Of a stretch of DNA of 64,000 nt, positions 46,359 through 55,574 are shown piece after piece. The first letter of the stretch is position 1; every line of letters begins with the position of its first letter. Made by a program: the position numbers and the translations under genes. The DNA is from Ferrimonas kyonanensis DSM 18153 (lineage in GTDB: Bacteria; Pseudomonadota; Gammaproteobacteria; Enterobacterales; Shewanellaceae): the NCBI RefSeq assembly GCF_000425405.1, contig NZ_AUDJ01000016.1:1-64000 (forward strand). The letters run 5' to 3'. The notes under the pieces are model-generated. The model did not search any database and was not told the DNA's origin. It saw only the letters and a list, made by a program, of their open reading frames with translations.

Positions 46359-47261
46359 TCAACGCTCCCAGGGCGGCGGGTTATGCCCGATAGTCTGTTG
46401 TAAAAATTCAATAAATACCCGGGTCTTGGCGGGCTGGCCGTGACGCCCCGGACTCAGGGCGTAGACGTTATGGCGCGGCAGTGGGTGATCGGGCATCAGG
46501 GCGACAAGTCGACCGGCCTTGAGCGAGTCGGCGACGATAAAGGTGGGCATCTGGGCGATGCCGACACCGGCCAACAGGGCGTCCAGCAGGACGTCGGAGC
46601 TGTTGGCGCGGAAGTTGCCGCTCGGCTGAACTCGATGGCTGCCCAGTTGCCAGTGGCTGCCGCCGAGGAAGTAGCTGTAGTGCAGGCAGTTGTGGTGTTG
46701 GAGCTGGGCGGGATGAGTCGGGATACCGGCGAGGTCCAGGTAGGCCGGGCTGGCGCACAGCACCGATTGGCAGGGGGCCAGACGCGTCGCGACCTGGGGG
46801 GAGTCCGGCAGATGGCCAATGCGAATGGCCACATCGATGCCCTCCTGCACCAGATCGATCATGCGGTCGTCCAGCATCAGGTCGATGCCGACGTCTGGAT
46901 AGCGCTGAAGGAACTGCGGCAATAATGGGCTGATGTAGCGACGGCCAAACACCATGGGCAGGCTTAGACTCAGGGTGCCCTGTGGGTGGCTGAGGCGCTG
47001 TTGCAGCCTGGCCTGGCTATGCTGCATCAGTTGCCAGGCACGATGGGCGTCCCGGTAATACTCGTCACCGGCTTCGGTGAGGCTGAAGCTGCGAGTGGTG
47101 CGTTGCAGCAGTTGCACCCCTAACTGCTGCTCCAGTGCGTTGATGCGTTTACTGACCGCCGACGGTGTCAGGCCCAGGCGGGTGGCCGCGGCCGAAAAGC
47201 TGCCGCTTTCCACCACGGCCACCAGCACCGGCAGGCTGGCAAAGGGATCTCGATTTGGCAT
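46359..47261 (-). CDS. LysR-family transcriptional regulator
   Basis: A 300-residue regulator. The N-terminal helix-turn-helix is SFSAAATRLGLTPSAVSKRI, followed by the LEQQLGVQLLQRTTRSFSLTEAG linker; the C-terminal part is the effector-binding domain. It is divergent from yjjG, with about 100 bases between. LysR proteins often regulate the divergent gene, but yjjG is a housekeeping gene, so the target is unclear. Confidence 0.88.
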   Translation of the reverse strand: MPNRDPFASLPVLVAVVESGSFSAAATRLGLTPSAVSKRINALEQQLGVQLLQRTTRSFSLTEAGDEYYRDAHRAWQLMQHSQARLQQRLSHPQGTLSLSLPMVFGRRYISPLLPQFLQRYPDVGIDLMLDDRMIDLVQEGIDVAIRIGHLPDSPQVATRLAPCQSVLCASPAYLDLAGIPTHPAQLQHHNCLHYSYFLGGSHWQLGSHRVQPSGNFRANSSDVLLDALLAGVGIAQMPTFIVADSLKAGRLVALMPDHPLPRHNVYALSPGRHGQPAKTRVFIEFLQQTIGHNPPPWER

Positions 47262-47358
47262 TTATTCCCTATGGGACATGCAGAATTTCCTAAAGTGTGA
47301 TTATAACGCCGCGAACGCTTGTGTAGAGTAGGGCCAGCACATTTTAAGGAGCACGATT

Positions 47359-48033
47359 TTGAACTACGACTGGATTCTGTTTGATGCCGACGACACCCTG
47401 TTTCATTTCGATGACTTTGCCGGCCTGCAGCTGCTGTTTGCTCGCCGCGGCTGTGACTTCGACCGGCAGCATTATCTGGAGTATCAGCAGCGCAACCGCC
47501 CGTTGTGGGTGGCGTATCAGAATGGCGAGATCGGAGCCCGGGAGTTGCAGCAGAGCCGGTTTGAACCCTGGACCAGCAAGCTGGCCTTGTCGGCGGCGGA
47601 GATCAATGCGGCGTTCCTGAAGGCGATGGCCGAGGTGTGTCAGCCGTTGCCCGGGGCAAGAACCTTGCTGACGGCGCTGCACCGTCAGGCACAGTTGGGC
47701 ATCATCACCAATGGCTTTACCGATCTGCAGCAGGCGCGATTGAAGAATACCGAGCTGGAGGGGCTGTTTTCGCTATTGGTGATCTCGGAGCAGGTGGGGG
47801 TGGCCAAACCGGATCCTCGCATCTTCGATCATGCCAAGTCGCTGATGGCAAACCCGGCGGCACAACGGGTGCTGATGGTGGGGGACAACCCTCATTCCGA
47901 CATTATCGGTGGTCAGCGAGCCGGATTTGATACCTGCTGGCTGAATCAACACGGCCGCCCCTGCCCGGATGGCATTGTGCCGGACTTTCAAGTGCGCAGC
48001 CTGCCTGAGCTGCAGGCGCTGTTGCTGGCCTGA
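47359..48033 (+). CDS. yjjG: Pyrimidine 5'-nucleotidase YjjG
   Basis: A 224-residue HAD-family phosphatase that removes phosphate from pyrimidine nucleotides, including abnormal ones. The nucleophile motif is WILFDADDTLFHF; motif II is IITNGFTDLQQARL; motif III/IV is VGVAKPDPRIFD and VLMVGDNPHSDIIGG. It resembles E. coli YjjG over the whole length. The start is TTG 47359, served by taaggag 7 bases upstream. Confidence 0.92.
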   Translation: MNYDWILFDADDTLFHFDDFAGLQLLFARRGCDFDRQHYLEYQQRNRPLWVAYQNGEIGARELQQSRFEPWTSKLALSAAEINAAFLKAMAEVCQPLPGARTLLTALHRQAQLGIITNGFTDLQQARLKNTELEGLFSLLVISEQVGVAKPDPRIFDHAKSLMANPAAQRVLMVGDNPHSDIIGGQRAGFDTCWLNQHGRPCPDGIVPDFQVRSLPELQALLLA

Positions 48034-48036
48034 GCC

Positions 48037-48501
48037 TTACACTGCCCCGGCAAACCCTTGCTGGCGCCAGGCTTCATAGCTGACGATGGCGACGGTGTTG
48101 GACAGGTTGAGGCTGCGGCTGCTGCCGAGCATGGGGACCCGAATTCGCTGGGATTCGGGAATGGCATCGCGAACCGGTTGAGGCAGGCCACGGGTTTCGG
48201 GGCCAAACAGCAGCACGTCGCCGGGTTGGTAGCTTGGCTCGGTGTGAGGGCGGCTGCCCTTGGTGGTTAACGCGAACAGGCGTCGCCCGGCCATGGCCTG
48301 CAAAAACGCGTCATAATCGGGGTAGCGGCTCACTCGGGTCAGATCGCCGTAATCCAGCCCGGCTCGACGCAGTTTCTTCTCTTCCAGATCAAATCCCAGT
48401 GGCTCAATCAGGTGCAGTCGGCAGCCGTTGTTGGCACACAGGCGGATGATGTTGCCGGTGTTGGGGGCGATTTCGGGTTCGTACAAGGCGATTTCAAACA
48501 T
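48037..48501 (-). CDS. trmL: tRNA (cytidine/uridine-34-2'-O)-methyltransferase
   Basis: A 154-residue SPOUT methyltransferase that modifies the wobble base of tRNA-Leu. The signatures are [33 protein letters not shown] and [23 protein letters not shown], the SAM knot. ATG 48501 gives the family length. It converges on yjjG with a three-base gap and lies downstream of cpxA. Confidence 0.94.
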   Translation of the reverse strand: MFEIALYEPEIAPNTGNIIRLCANNGCRLHLIEPLGFDLEEKKLRRAGLDYGDLTRVSRYPDYDAFLQAMAGRRLFALTTKGSRPHTEPSYQPGDVLLFGPETRGLPQPVRDAIPESQRIRVPMLGSSRSLNLSNTVAIVSYEAWRQQGFAGAV

Positions 48502-48582
48502 GGGGTGTGCCGGTTGCGTTAGGAAGGCGGAATGGTGACACAGCCAACCCGGCCGCCGCAAGCGCGGTGGCCGGCTGGTTGT

Positions 48583-50010
48583 TCAGGCGGCGGGCAGGTT
48601 CAGGGTGACCTTCAGTCCTCCCTGTTGGCCCAGAGAGGCGGCCACGCTGCCGTGATGGGCGGTGGCGGCGGCCTGAACGATGGCCAGTCCCAGTCCCCAG
48701 CCACCGGATTGACGATCCCGGGCCTCAGAGACGCGATGGAAAGGTTTGAAGATCGCCTCCAGCTGTGCCGGCGGCACGCCGGGCCCATCGTCTTCGACGC
48801 TGATCAGCACGCGCTGTTGCCGCTGTTCGGTGGTCAGGGTGATGCGGTGCTCACCGTAGCGGATGGCATTGCGCAGCAGGTTTTCCACTGCTCGGCACAG
48901 CAGGGTGTCGTTGCCCACCAGGGTCAAGCCATCGGCCAACTGGGTGTGCACCTGTTTGCCTTGCTGTTCCGCTTCGAAGCGGGCGCCGTCTATCACTGCA
49001 TCCAGCAGACTGTCCAGGGCAAACCGCTGCCGATGTTCGCTGCCTTGATTGGTCAACCGCGACAGCTGCAGCAGCTCCTGAATCATCATCTCCATCTGGT
49101 CCGCCTGCTGGCCCAGACGCATCAGTTCATTGCTGTCTTGGCCTTTCTTGCGGGCCAGGGCCAGGGCCAGCTGGATGCGGGTCAAAGGGGTGCGAAGCTC
49201 GTGGGAGATGTCGGAGATCAGCCGCTGCTGCTCTCGCACCTGAGTGCTGAGGGAGCTGGCCATGGCATCGAAGCTCTTGGCCAGTTGGCCGACCTCGTCG
49301 CGACGATTGAGAATGTGGCGATCGACCCGAGCATCGAGATCGCCTTCGGCCAGTTGCTGTGCGGTGCGTTTGAGGGCGTTCAGCGGTTTGCCGAAGTGCC
49401 AGGCGACAAAGCCGAAGATGATGCCCGAGGCCAGCGCCATGGCCAGGATCAATACCAACGGGTTGTCCTGCAGATAGAACAGCCAGGAGCGTGGGTGGGA
49501 TTTGCGCATCTCCACCAACAGCAGGTAGGGCTCACCCTTGAGGGTCAGGGGCTGAGGGCCAAACACCACCGCACTGCGGGAACGCACCGACAACTGCTGC
49601 TGCAGGTTCTCGCTTTCCAGCAGGAATTTTCGGACCGGCTTGGGCAGTCGCTGCTGGTGTCGGCCCAGGACGCCGCCCTGGGGAGTGACGATGTGAAACC
49701 GGAACCGATCGTCTTTCAGCGGCCCGTCTCTGAATTCGGGGCGCTGCATCATTCCTGGCGGTGGTCGGCGATCCGGGTGTCGTAACCGGTCAACGAAGCG
49801 ATCCACGTCCTGAATCGGTAACCGTTCAATGCGCCGGGCGGACTTGGTCAGCATCTCCTGTTGCCAGGTTTGCAGTGGCTGACGGTCGTCCAGTTGCTGG
49901 AATTTGGGCAGCAGAATGACGGCGCCGACGATCACCAGAGAGGTGAGCCAGAACGCCAACAGCAGCTTGATGAACAGCCGGTTTGGCAAACCCGCCCCTA
50001 CTCGAGCCAT
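48583..50010 (-). CDS. cpxA: Envelope-stress sensor kinase CpxA
   Basis: A 475-residue inner-membrane histidine kinase. It has an N-terminal membrane segment (about residues 10-32), a periplasmic sensor, a second membrane segment (about 180-205), HAMP, then the H box ISDISHELRTPLTRIQLAL, the N box NLLRNAIRYGEH, and G boxes DDGPGVP and GWGLGLAIVQAAA. Its ATG overlaps the end of cpxR by 13 bases. The pairing with cpxP and a CpxR box nearby confirms the assignment. Confidence 0.92.
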   Translation of the reverse strand: MARVGAGLPNRLFIKLLLAFWLTSLVIVGAVILLPKFQQLDDRQPLQTWQQEMLTKSARRIERLPIQDVDRFVDRLRHPDRRPPPGMMQRPEFRDGPLKDDRFRFHIVTPQGGVLGRHQQRLPKPVRKFLLESENLQQQLSVRSRSAVVFGPQPLTLKGEPYLLLVEMRKSHPRSWLFYLQDNPLVLILAMALASGIIFGFVAWHFGKPLNALKRTAQQLAEGDLDARVDRHILNRRDEVGQLAKSFDAMASSLSTQVREQQRLISDISHELRTPLTRIQLALALARKKGQDSNELMRLGQQADQMEMMIQELLQLSRLTNQGSEHRQRFALDSLLDAVIDGARFEAEQQGKQVHTQLADGLTLVGNDTLLCRAVENLLRNAIRYGEHRITLTTEQRQQRVLISVEDDGPGVPPAQLEAIFKPFHRVSEARDRQSGGWGLGLAIVQAAATAHHGSVAASLGQQGGLKVTLNLPAA

Positions 50011-50678
50011 ATGTAGCCTTTGCCGCGGACGGTTTTCACCCGCGGGCGACCGTCGCTACGCTCTGGCAGTTTGCGGCGCAGGTTGGAGAGGTGCATGTCC
50101 AGGCTGCGATCAAAAGGCATCAGCTTTTTGTTCAGAACCGTCACACTGAGCTCCTCTTTGGAGACGATCTGCCCGGTCTGGCTAAGCAACGCATGCAGCA
50201 GGGAAAATTCGGTGGAGGTCAGGGTTATGGACTCTTGTTGGTGCCATACCTCCTGACGTCCGGGGAACAGGGTCAGATCCCCGGCATTGAGTTGATCGGT
50301 CTGAGGGTCGGTTTTGTCGTGGGTGCGGCGCAAAATGGCCTTGATGCGAGCCACCAATTCGCGGTCGTTAAACGGCTTGGGCAGGTAGTCGTCGGCACCG
50401 ATTTCCAGTCCGACCACTCGGTCGATGTCATCGCCTCGGGCAGTGAGCATTAATACCGGCAGTTGACTGTGCTGACGCAGGGATTTGAGTACCTCGAAGC
50501 CATTCATTTCTGGCAGCATGACGTCCAGCAACAGCAGGTCAAACTCCTGTTTCAGAGCCAGCTCCAGCCCTTCGCGGCCATTCTGGCTGCTGGTCAGCTC
50601 AAAGCCTTCCATCTGCAGCAATTCTGTCAGTAACTCACACAGATCCAGGTCATCTTCGACCAGCAGAATCTTACCCAT
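49998..50678 (-). CDS. cpxR: Response regulator CpxR
   Basis: A 226-residue OmpR-type regulator. The phospho-acceptor Asp is in LLLLDVMLPEMNGFEVL, the conserved Lys in YLPKPFNDRELVARI, and the C-terminal winged helix has SLDMHLSNLRRKLP and VKTVRGKGYIWLE. It is the first gene of cpxRA. The gene is divergent from cpxP and shares the control region with the CpxR box. Confidence 0.94.
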   Translation of the reverse strand: MGKILLVEDDLDLCELLTELLQMEGFELTSSQNGREGLELALKQEFDLLLLDVMLPEMNGFEVLKSLRQHSQLPVLMLTARGDDIDRVVGLEIGADDYLPKPFNDRELVARIKAILRRTHDKTDPQTDQLNAGDLTLFPGRQEVWHQQESITLTSTEFSLLHALLSQTGQIVSKEELSVTVLNKKLMPFDRSLDMHLSNLRRKLPERSDGRPRVKTVRGKGYIWLE

Positions 50679-50742
50679 TGTTGCCCTCCTATACCTTCTA
50701 TAGGCTAAGCCTAACTCGTGTCGCGGGGCTTACTTGCCTTAC

Positions 50743-50757
50743 TTTACACAGTTTTAC
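50743..50757 (-). promoter_or_regulatory. CpxR box
   Basis: On the minus strand GTAAA-actgt-GTAAA matches the consensus GTAAA-N5-GTAAA exactly. It is about 83 bases before the cpxP ATG and 65 bases before the cpxR ATG, so it can serve both. Confidence 0.85.
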
Positions 50758-50839
50758 GCAGTGATGCAGTTGCCTAACATTGCAGCGGATATTCTGGATA
50801 CGTCGATTACATCTACCTCAGTCCAGAAAGGAACCGATT

Positions 50840-51334
50840 ATGAAAACTGCAAAACGCGTTGTCCTCGCCTCCGTTGCCGCCGTTGCTCTGGCTGCTACCG
50901 CAGTGGCGGGTGTCGCCGCTCAGGACAAAAACTACGGTGGGGGTTACTACGATGGCCACCACAAACAAGGCAAGCACGACCGCGGCGGTCGTGGCCACGA
51001 CATTCGCAAGATGCTGCGCTCTCTGGATCTCAGTGACGAGCAGAAACAACAGGTGCGCGACATCATGACTCAGGCTCGTGATAACCGGGTCAAGCCGGAC
51101 ATCGAAGCCGTGAAGCTGCAGATGGAGAAGCGCCAGCAATTGCTGGAGAGCCCGGAGTTTAATTCTGAGCTGGCCAATGAGCTGATTCAGTACCGCCAGA
51201 CTCGCATGGCCGAGCGTCAGTTGCAGCAGATGCAGACGCATCACAAGATCTATCAGATTCTGACGGCGGAGCAGAAGCAGAAGCTGGCGGATCGCAAGGC
51301 ACAGAAGATGGAACGGATGTTGGATAAGTTCTGA
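50840..51334 (+). CDS. cpxP: Periplasmic stress protein of the CpxP/Spy family
   Basis: A 164-residue exported protein with a signal peptide (cleaved near AGVAAQ). The two LTxxQ-type motifs are LDLSDEQKQQVRDIM and ILTAEQKQKLADRK, in a helical body of the CpxP/Spy fold. In E. coli it dampens CpxA and acts as a chaperone. A Gly/His/Lys-rich segment follows the signal peptide. ATG 50840 has aaaggaa upstream, and the gene lies directly behind a CpxR box. Confidence 0.85.
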   Translation: MKTAKRVVLASVAAVALAATAVAGVAAQDKNYGGGYYDGHHKQGKHDRGGRGHDIRKMLRSLDLSDEQKQQVRDIMTQARDNRVKPDIEAVKLQMEKRQQLLESPEFNSELANELIQYRQTRMAERQLQQMQTHHKIYQILTAEQKQKLADRKAQKMERMLDKF

Positions 51335-51356
51335 TTTTTGCACTCTCTCTGTATGA

Positions 51357-51379
51357 CGGGGCCCTTGGCCCCGTTTTTT
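51357..51379 (+). terminator. Rho-independent terminator of cpxP
   Basis: cggggcc-ctt-ggccccg is followed by six T, 23 bases after the stop. Confidence 0.85.
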
Positions 51380-51443
51380 GATCCGCCATGGCGCGGGTAG
51401 CTGATACAATTGCGACAGTTTTGAATTCAGCAAGGGCAAAGCA

Positions 51444-52343
51444 ATGCCAACTCCTGTTCGTTCCGAGTATCAGTTCTGGGTGACCTGGGCCAGTCGTGCG
51501 TCGGTGGCCACCGCCAGCGTTCTGATCATCGCCAAGTTGGTGGCCTGGTTTTACTCGGGTTCCGCCAGCATGCTGGCTTCGTTGACCGACTCCCTGATGG
51601 ATGCGGCGGCGTCGCTGATCAACCTGATGGCGCTGCGGCTGGCGATTCAACCGGCGGATGACAATCATCGCTTCGGCCACGGTAAGGCCGAGCCGTTGGC
51701 GACGCTGGCCCAGGCTGGCTTTATCCTTGGCTCCAGCTTTCTGCTGGTGTTCCATGGGGTGGACCGCATTCTTAAGCCGGCCGCGCTGTCACATTCCGGT
51801 ATCGGTATCGGCGTGTCGGTGTTTGCAATCGCGTTGACTCTGGCACTGCTGTATGTGCAGCGCCATGCGGTCAAGGTTACCGGCTCCACCGCCATTGCCG
51901 CCGATGCCCTGCACTACCGCTCAGACCTGCTGCTGAACCTGGCGGTGTTGATCGCCCTGGTGCTGGCGTCGAAAGGATTCTGGTGGGCGGACGGGGTGTT
52001 CTCGGTGCTGATCGCTCTCTATATCGGCTACGGGGCCATCACTCTGGGGTACGAGGCGGTACAACTGCTGCTGGATCGTGAAGCTGAGCCGGAGGTGCGC
52101 CAGCAGGTTGAACGGCTGACACTGGAGGACCCGCGGGTGTTGGGACTGCACGATCTGCGCACCCGCCGCTCTGGCCATGTGCTGTTCGTGCAGCTGCACA
52201 TCGAACTGGAGAGCGACATCTCATTGCGGGATGCCCACGACATTGCCGACGCGGTGGAGCGGCGCATTCGCACCGCCCTGCCGGACAGCGACGTGATCGT
52301 GCACCAGGACCCGCAAAGCGTGGTGGTCGCCGAGCCTGGCTAG
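51444..52343 (+). CDS. fieF: Cation efflux protein FieF
   Basis: A 299-residue cation-diffusion-facilitator protein that exports Fe2+, Zn2+ and other divalent metals. It has about six membrane segments and the metal sites LASLTDSLMDAAASLIN (two Asp) and ADALHYRSDLLLN (His and Asp), as in E. coli FieF. The C-terminal cytoplasmic domain includes GLHDLRTRRSGHVLFVQLH. Its stop overlaps that of ntrC. Confidence 0.94.
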   Translation: MPTPVRSEYQFWVTWASRASVATASVLIIAKLVAWFYSGSASMLASLTDSLMDAAASLINLMALRLAIQPADDNHRFGHGKAEPLATLAQAGFILGSSFLLVFHGVDRILKPAALSHSGIGIGVSVFAIALTLALLYVQRHAVKVTGSTAIAADALHYRSDLLLNLAVLIALVLASKGFWWADGVFSVLIALYIGYGAITLGYEAVQLLLDREAEPEVRQQVERLTLEDPRVLGLHDLRTRRSGHVLFVQLHIELESDISLRDAHDIADAVERRIRTALPDSDVIVHQDPQSVVVAEPG

Positions 52344-53734
52344 AGACCCAGCTCTTTGATCTTGCGGGTCAGGGTGTTGCGGCCCCAGCCGAGCAGCTTG
52401 GCCGCCTCCTGTTTGTGACCGCGGCTGTGGTGCAGGGCGGTTTCCAGCATGATCTTCTCAAATTGAGGCAGTGCCGTTGCCAGCAGCTCCTGCTGGCCCT
52501 GCCTCAGGGCATCCTCAGCCCAGGATGCCAACCCAGATTGCCAGTCTCCCGGCTGACGAGGGGGCTCCTGCCCGCTGCCTGTTTGCAGTTCTGGCGGCAG
52601 GTCCGCGGGCAGGATCTCCTGACCCGAAGCCATGACGGTCATCCAGCGACAGCAGTTTTCCAACTGGCGTACATTGCCCGGCCATTCCAGAGTCACCAGC
52701 TTTTTCACCGTATCGGGGTGCAGCCGTTTGGCGTCCACGCCCAGCTCCTTGGCGGCGCGGTTGAGGAAGTGGCGGGTCAGAGCCGGAATGTCTTCGCTGC
52801 GGTCCTTGAGGGCCGGCAGGTGCACGCGGATGACGTTAAGGCGGTGGAACAGATCCTCACGAAATTCACCGTCGGCGACGCGGCTCTCCAGGTTTTGGTG
52901 GGTGGCGGCGATGATGCGCACGTCCACCTTGACCGGCTGATGGCCGCCGACCCGATAGAACTGACCGTCGGCCAGCACCCGCAGCAACCGGGTCTGCACG
53001 TCCAATGGCATGTCGCCGATCTCATCCAGAAACAGGGTGCCGCCGTCCGCTTGTTCGAAGCGGCCCTGGCGGACACCGGCGGCGCCGGTAAAGGCGCCTT
53101 TTTCATGGCCAAACAGCTCCGATTCAATCAGGTCTTTGGGAATGGCGGCCATGTTGAGGGCGATAAAGGTCTCGCTGGCGCGGGGGCTGTGTTTGTGCAG
53201 CGCATGCGCCACCAGCTCTTTACCGGTACCGGACTGGCCGTTGATCAGCACGCTGATGGTGGAGCGGGACAGCCGCCCGATGGCGCGGAACACTTCCTGC
53301 ATCGCGGGCGCTTCGCCGATGATCTCTGGCACCGGAATGGCCGCTTCGCGGCGGGGCTTGGTCTGAGTTGCCGACTGCTCCAACGCCCGTTGAACCAAGG
53401 CCACGGCCTCGTCGATATCGAACGGCTTCGGCAGGTATTCAAAGGCGCCGGCCTGGTAGGCGCCGACGGCACTGTCCAGGTCCGAGTGGGCGGTCATGAT
53501 GATCACCGGCAACTGCGGGTAGTGCTGTTGCACCCGCTCCAACAGCGTCAGGCCGTCGGTGCCCGGCATGCGGATGTCGCTGATGATGGCGTCCGGTTGT
53601 TGATCCGCCAGTGCCTGCCACAGTGACTCGGCGCTGGCAAAGCTGGCGCTGCTGATCCCTTCGGCCTGCATGGCCCGCTCCAGAACCCATCGAATGGAGC
53701 TGTCGTCGTCCAGTATCCATACTCGCTCGTTCAT
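52340..53734 (-). CDS. ntrC: Nitrogen regulator NtrC
   Basis: A 464-residue sigma-54 activator. The receiver domain carries the phospho-Asp in PDAIISDIRMPGTDGL; the AAA+ core has Walker A NGQSGTGKELVAHAL, the GAFTGA loop and Walker B GGTLFLDEIGDM; the C-terminal Fis helix-turn-helix is QEAAKLLGWGRNTLTRKI. It overlaps ntrB by four bases and ends tail-to-tail with fieF. It activates glnA at the sites below. Confidence 0.96.
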   Translation of the reverse strand: MNERVWILDDDSSIRWVLERAMQAEGISSASFASAESLWQALADQQPDAIISDIRMPGTDGLTLLERVQQHYPQLPVIIMTAHSDLDSAVGAYQAGAFEYLPKPFDIDEAVALVQRALEQSATQTKPRREAAIPVPEIIGEAPAMQEVFRAIGRLSRSTISVLINGQSGTGKELVAHALHKHSPRASETFIALNMAAIPKDLIESELFGHEKGAFTGAAGVRQGRFEQADGGTLFLDEIGDMPLDVQTRLLRVLADGQFYRVGGHQPVKVDVRIIAATHQNLESRVADGEFREDLFHRLNVIRVHLPALKDRSEDIPALTRHFLNRAAKELGVDAKRLHPDTVKKLVTLEWPGNVRQLENCCRWMTVMASGQEILPADLPPELQTGSGQEPPRQPGDWQSGLASWAEDALRQGQQELLATALPQFEKIMLETALHHSRGHKQEAAKLLGWGRNTLTRKIKELGL

Positions 53735-54786
53735 TGGCTCTCCTTAGTGGTCATCAGTGGCAGCATCAGGGTAAAGGCGGTGTGGCCGGGCCAGCTGTCG
53801 ACATCGATGCGGCCCTGGTGCTGGGCGACGGCGTTCTGGGCGATGGACAGTCCCAACCCGGATCCATCGGCCTTGCCGGTTACCATCGGGTAGAACAGGG
53901 TATCTTTGAGCTTGTCGTCGATCCCGGGACCGTTGTCGATGATGCTGACCATGACCGCCATGCGATGGCGTTTTCCGGCAATGGTCACCTGACTGCAGGT
54001 GCGGGTCTTGAGGGTGATGGTGCCCCGTCCCTCCATGGCTTGGGCGGCATTGCGGACGATGTTCAGCACCGCCTGCTGCAGCAGATCCCGCTCCATGTCG
54101 AAGTCGGGAATCGACGGGTCGTAATCCCGGACAAACACCAGAGTGTCGGGAAACTCCAGGGCACAGAGTTGGCTGACTTGCTCGAGCACCCGGTGAATGT
54201 TGGCCACCACCCTGGGGCCGGGTTTCTGCGGCCCGAGCAGTCTGTCCACCAGCATTCTTAAACGATCCGCTTGCTCAATAATGATGCCGGTAAACTCCTT
54301 CTGACCCGGTTCGGTCAGTTGTCGCTCCAGCAGTTGGGCCGCACCCCGCAGGCCGCCGAGGGGGTTTTTAATCTCATGGGCCAGTCCCCGCACCAGCAAT
54401 TGTGCCGCATGGTGCTGGGCGTATTGGTGCAGTTCCTGGCTGATGCGTTGCTGTTGATCGATGACTCTGAGCTCCAGCAATCCCTGACCGTCCTGCATCG
54501 GAGTTAGGAACAGGTCCACCGTGTGGTGTTGACCGTCGAGGGTGATCAGGCTCATGGCGTAGAAAGCGGACCCCTGATGGCTGGCCAGGCTGTGTTGCAG
54601 TTGCGCCGGTTCCAGACCGATGCGTGAGACGCAATCGGTCAGACGGATCTCGGTCAGGCGTCGACGGCTGAGGCCAAACAGTTGCTCGCAGGCCTGATTG
54701 GCCAACTGCACCATCAGTTGGTTGTCCACCACCATGACGGCGGCAGTCAGGTGATTTAACAAGCGGGTTTCCTCAATCGGTGCCAT
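53731..54786 (-). CDS. ntrB: Nitrogen sensor kinase NtrB
   Basis: A 351-residue soluble histidine kinase/phosphatase. The N-terminal PAS domain (residues about 10-120) is followed by the H box GLAHEIKNPLGGLRGAAQLL and the N/G boxes (NIVRNAAQAM, DNGPGID, GSGLGLSIAQNAV). It modifies NtrC under PII control. It leads the ntrBC unit with perfect NtrC sites upstream and overlaps ntrC. Confidence 0.95.
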   Translation of the reverse strand: MAPIEETRLLNHLTAAVMVVDNQLMVQLANQACEQLFGLSRRRLTEIRLTDCVSRIGLEPAQLQHSLASHQGSAFYAMSLITLDGQHHTVDLFLTPMQDGQGLLELRVIDQQQRISQELHQYAQHHAAQLLVRGLAHEIKNPLGGLRGAAQLLERQLTEPGQKEFTGIIIEQADRLRMLVDRLLGPQKPGPRVVANIHRVLEQVSQLCALEFPDTLVFVRDYDPSIPDFDMERDLLQQAVLNIVRNAAQAMEGRGTITLKTRTCSQVTIAGKRHRMAVMVSIIDNGPGIDDKLKDTLFYPMVTGKADGSGLGLSIAQNAVAQHQGRIDVDSWPGHTAFTLMLPLMTTKESQ

Positions 54787-54830
54787 TGGGGTGGGTACTC
54801 CTGTGGTGACGGCTATCCCTAAGATACCAC

Positions 54831-54847
54831 TGCACCAATTTGGTGCA
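54831..54847. promoter_or_regulatory. Perfect NtrC-binding site upstream of ntrB
   Basis: TGCACC-AATTT-GGTGCA is an exact palindrome fitting GCACY-N5-RGTGC. It lies 45-61 bases before the ntrB ATG and suggests autoregulation. Confidence 0.82.
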
Positions 54848-54865
54848 ACACCGGTGTGGTGGTGT

Positions 54866-54880
54866 GCACTTCATTGGTGA
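54866..54880. promoter_or_regulatory. Second NtrC site upstream of ntrB
   Basis: GCACT-TCATT-GGTGA matches GCACY-N5-RGTGC with one mismatch. Its centre is 34 bases from the first site. Confidence 0.6.
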
Positions 54881-54933
54881 TGCGCAACAAAAATGGGCTG
54901 TCGTGGCCGAATTCCGACCCGGTGGGGAAACAC

Positions 54934-54949
54934 TGCAAGTTGTTTGCCA
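54934..54949 (-). promoter_or_regulatory. Sigma-54-like promoter before ntrB
   Basis: On the minus strand TGGCAAA-CAAC-TTGCA differs from TGGCACR-N4-TTGCW at one position. Transcription would begin near 54922, leaving both NtrC sites downstream of the start. Confidence 0.55.
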
Positions 54950-54961
54950 CAATGCGTGGAG

Positions 54962-55480
54962 TCAGGTGCCTTTGCGCTGTGACTGCAGCACCGACTGGCG
55001 GTGCAGGTGAACGGTAATGGCGTCGCTGCTGCCCAATAACTGCCCCTGGTCGTCGATGGCTTGCAACTGCAGTTGATGGCTGCCGCGATCGACGTTGTCC
55101 AGGGTCATCGCCTTGCCGTTCATCGGTTGAGCCTGACCGTCCAACAGCAGCAGCAGGCGATGATTCCGGGCCAGGGCCGGGGTTACGGTGGCTTTGACGG
55201 TGATGCGGCCGCGGTTGTCGCGTAAGGTGGCATCTGCCGTCGGGGTCAGCAGGGTTAATTGGTAATGGGGTGCCGCATCCTCGGCCTGAGGATCGGAACC
55301 CGCGGGCAAGGTCATGGGGCGAATGCGCACCTGGCTATCGGCTGTCGGTTGCAAGCGGTCGGCTCGGGCTTTGGCTGGGGCCGTGTCGCTGTAATGAACC
55401 ACGCCGTTGGCGTCCACCCAGCGGTAGACGGTGCCCTGGGCCAAGCCGCTGATCAGCAGCAGTAGTAACAGAATCCACAT
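54962..55480 (-). CDS. DUF4124-domain protein
   Basis: A 172-residue exported protein (signal peptide ending near LAQG). The DUF4124 pattern follows: VYRWVDANGVVHYSDTAPAKA. A later beta-rich segment (about residues 75-160) resembles an Ig-like domain. DUF4124 genes often neighbour glnA/ntrB in gammaproteobacteria. Its function is unknown. It lies between glnA and ntrB on the same strand. Confidence 0.85.
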   Translation of the reverse strand: MWILLLLLLISGLAQGTVYRWVDANGVVHYSDTAPAKARADRLQPTADSQVRIRPMTLPAGSDPQAEDAAPHYQLTLLTPTADATLRDNRGRITVKATVTPALARNHRLLLLLDGQAQPMNGKAMTLDNVDRGSHQLQLQAIDDQGQLLGSSDAITVHLHRQSVLQSQRKGT

Positions 55481-55524
55481 CCCTGGGCTCCTGATGGCGT
55501 ACGTAGTCAGAGTGTAGCAGCCAC

Positions 55525-55549
55525 AAAAAAGCCCACCAGAACGGTGGGC
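55525..55549 (-). terminator. Rho-independent terminator of glnA
   Basis: On the minus strand gcccacc pairs with ggtgggc and is followed by six T. It separates glnA from the DUF4124 gene. Confidence 0.85.
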
Positions 55550-55574
55550 TTAAAATGCTGGTTTGTTTTTATTT

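Noticed and set aside
52415-53626. A 403-codon frame antisense to ntrC
   Set aside because: ntrC is unmistakable on the other strand, and the antisense product has no domain.
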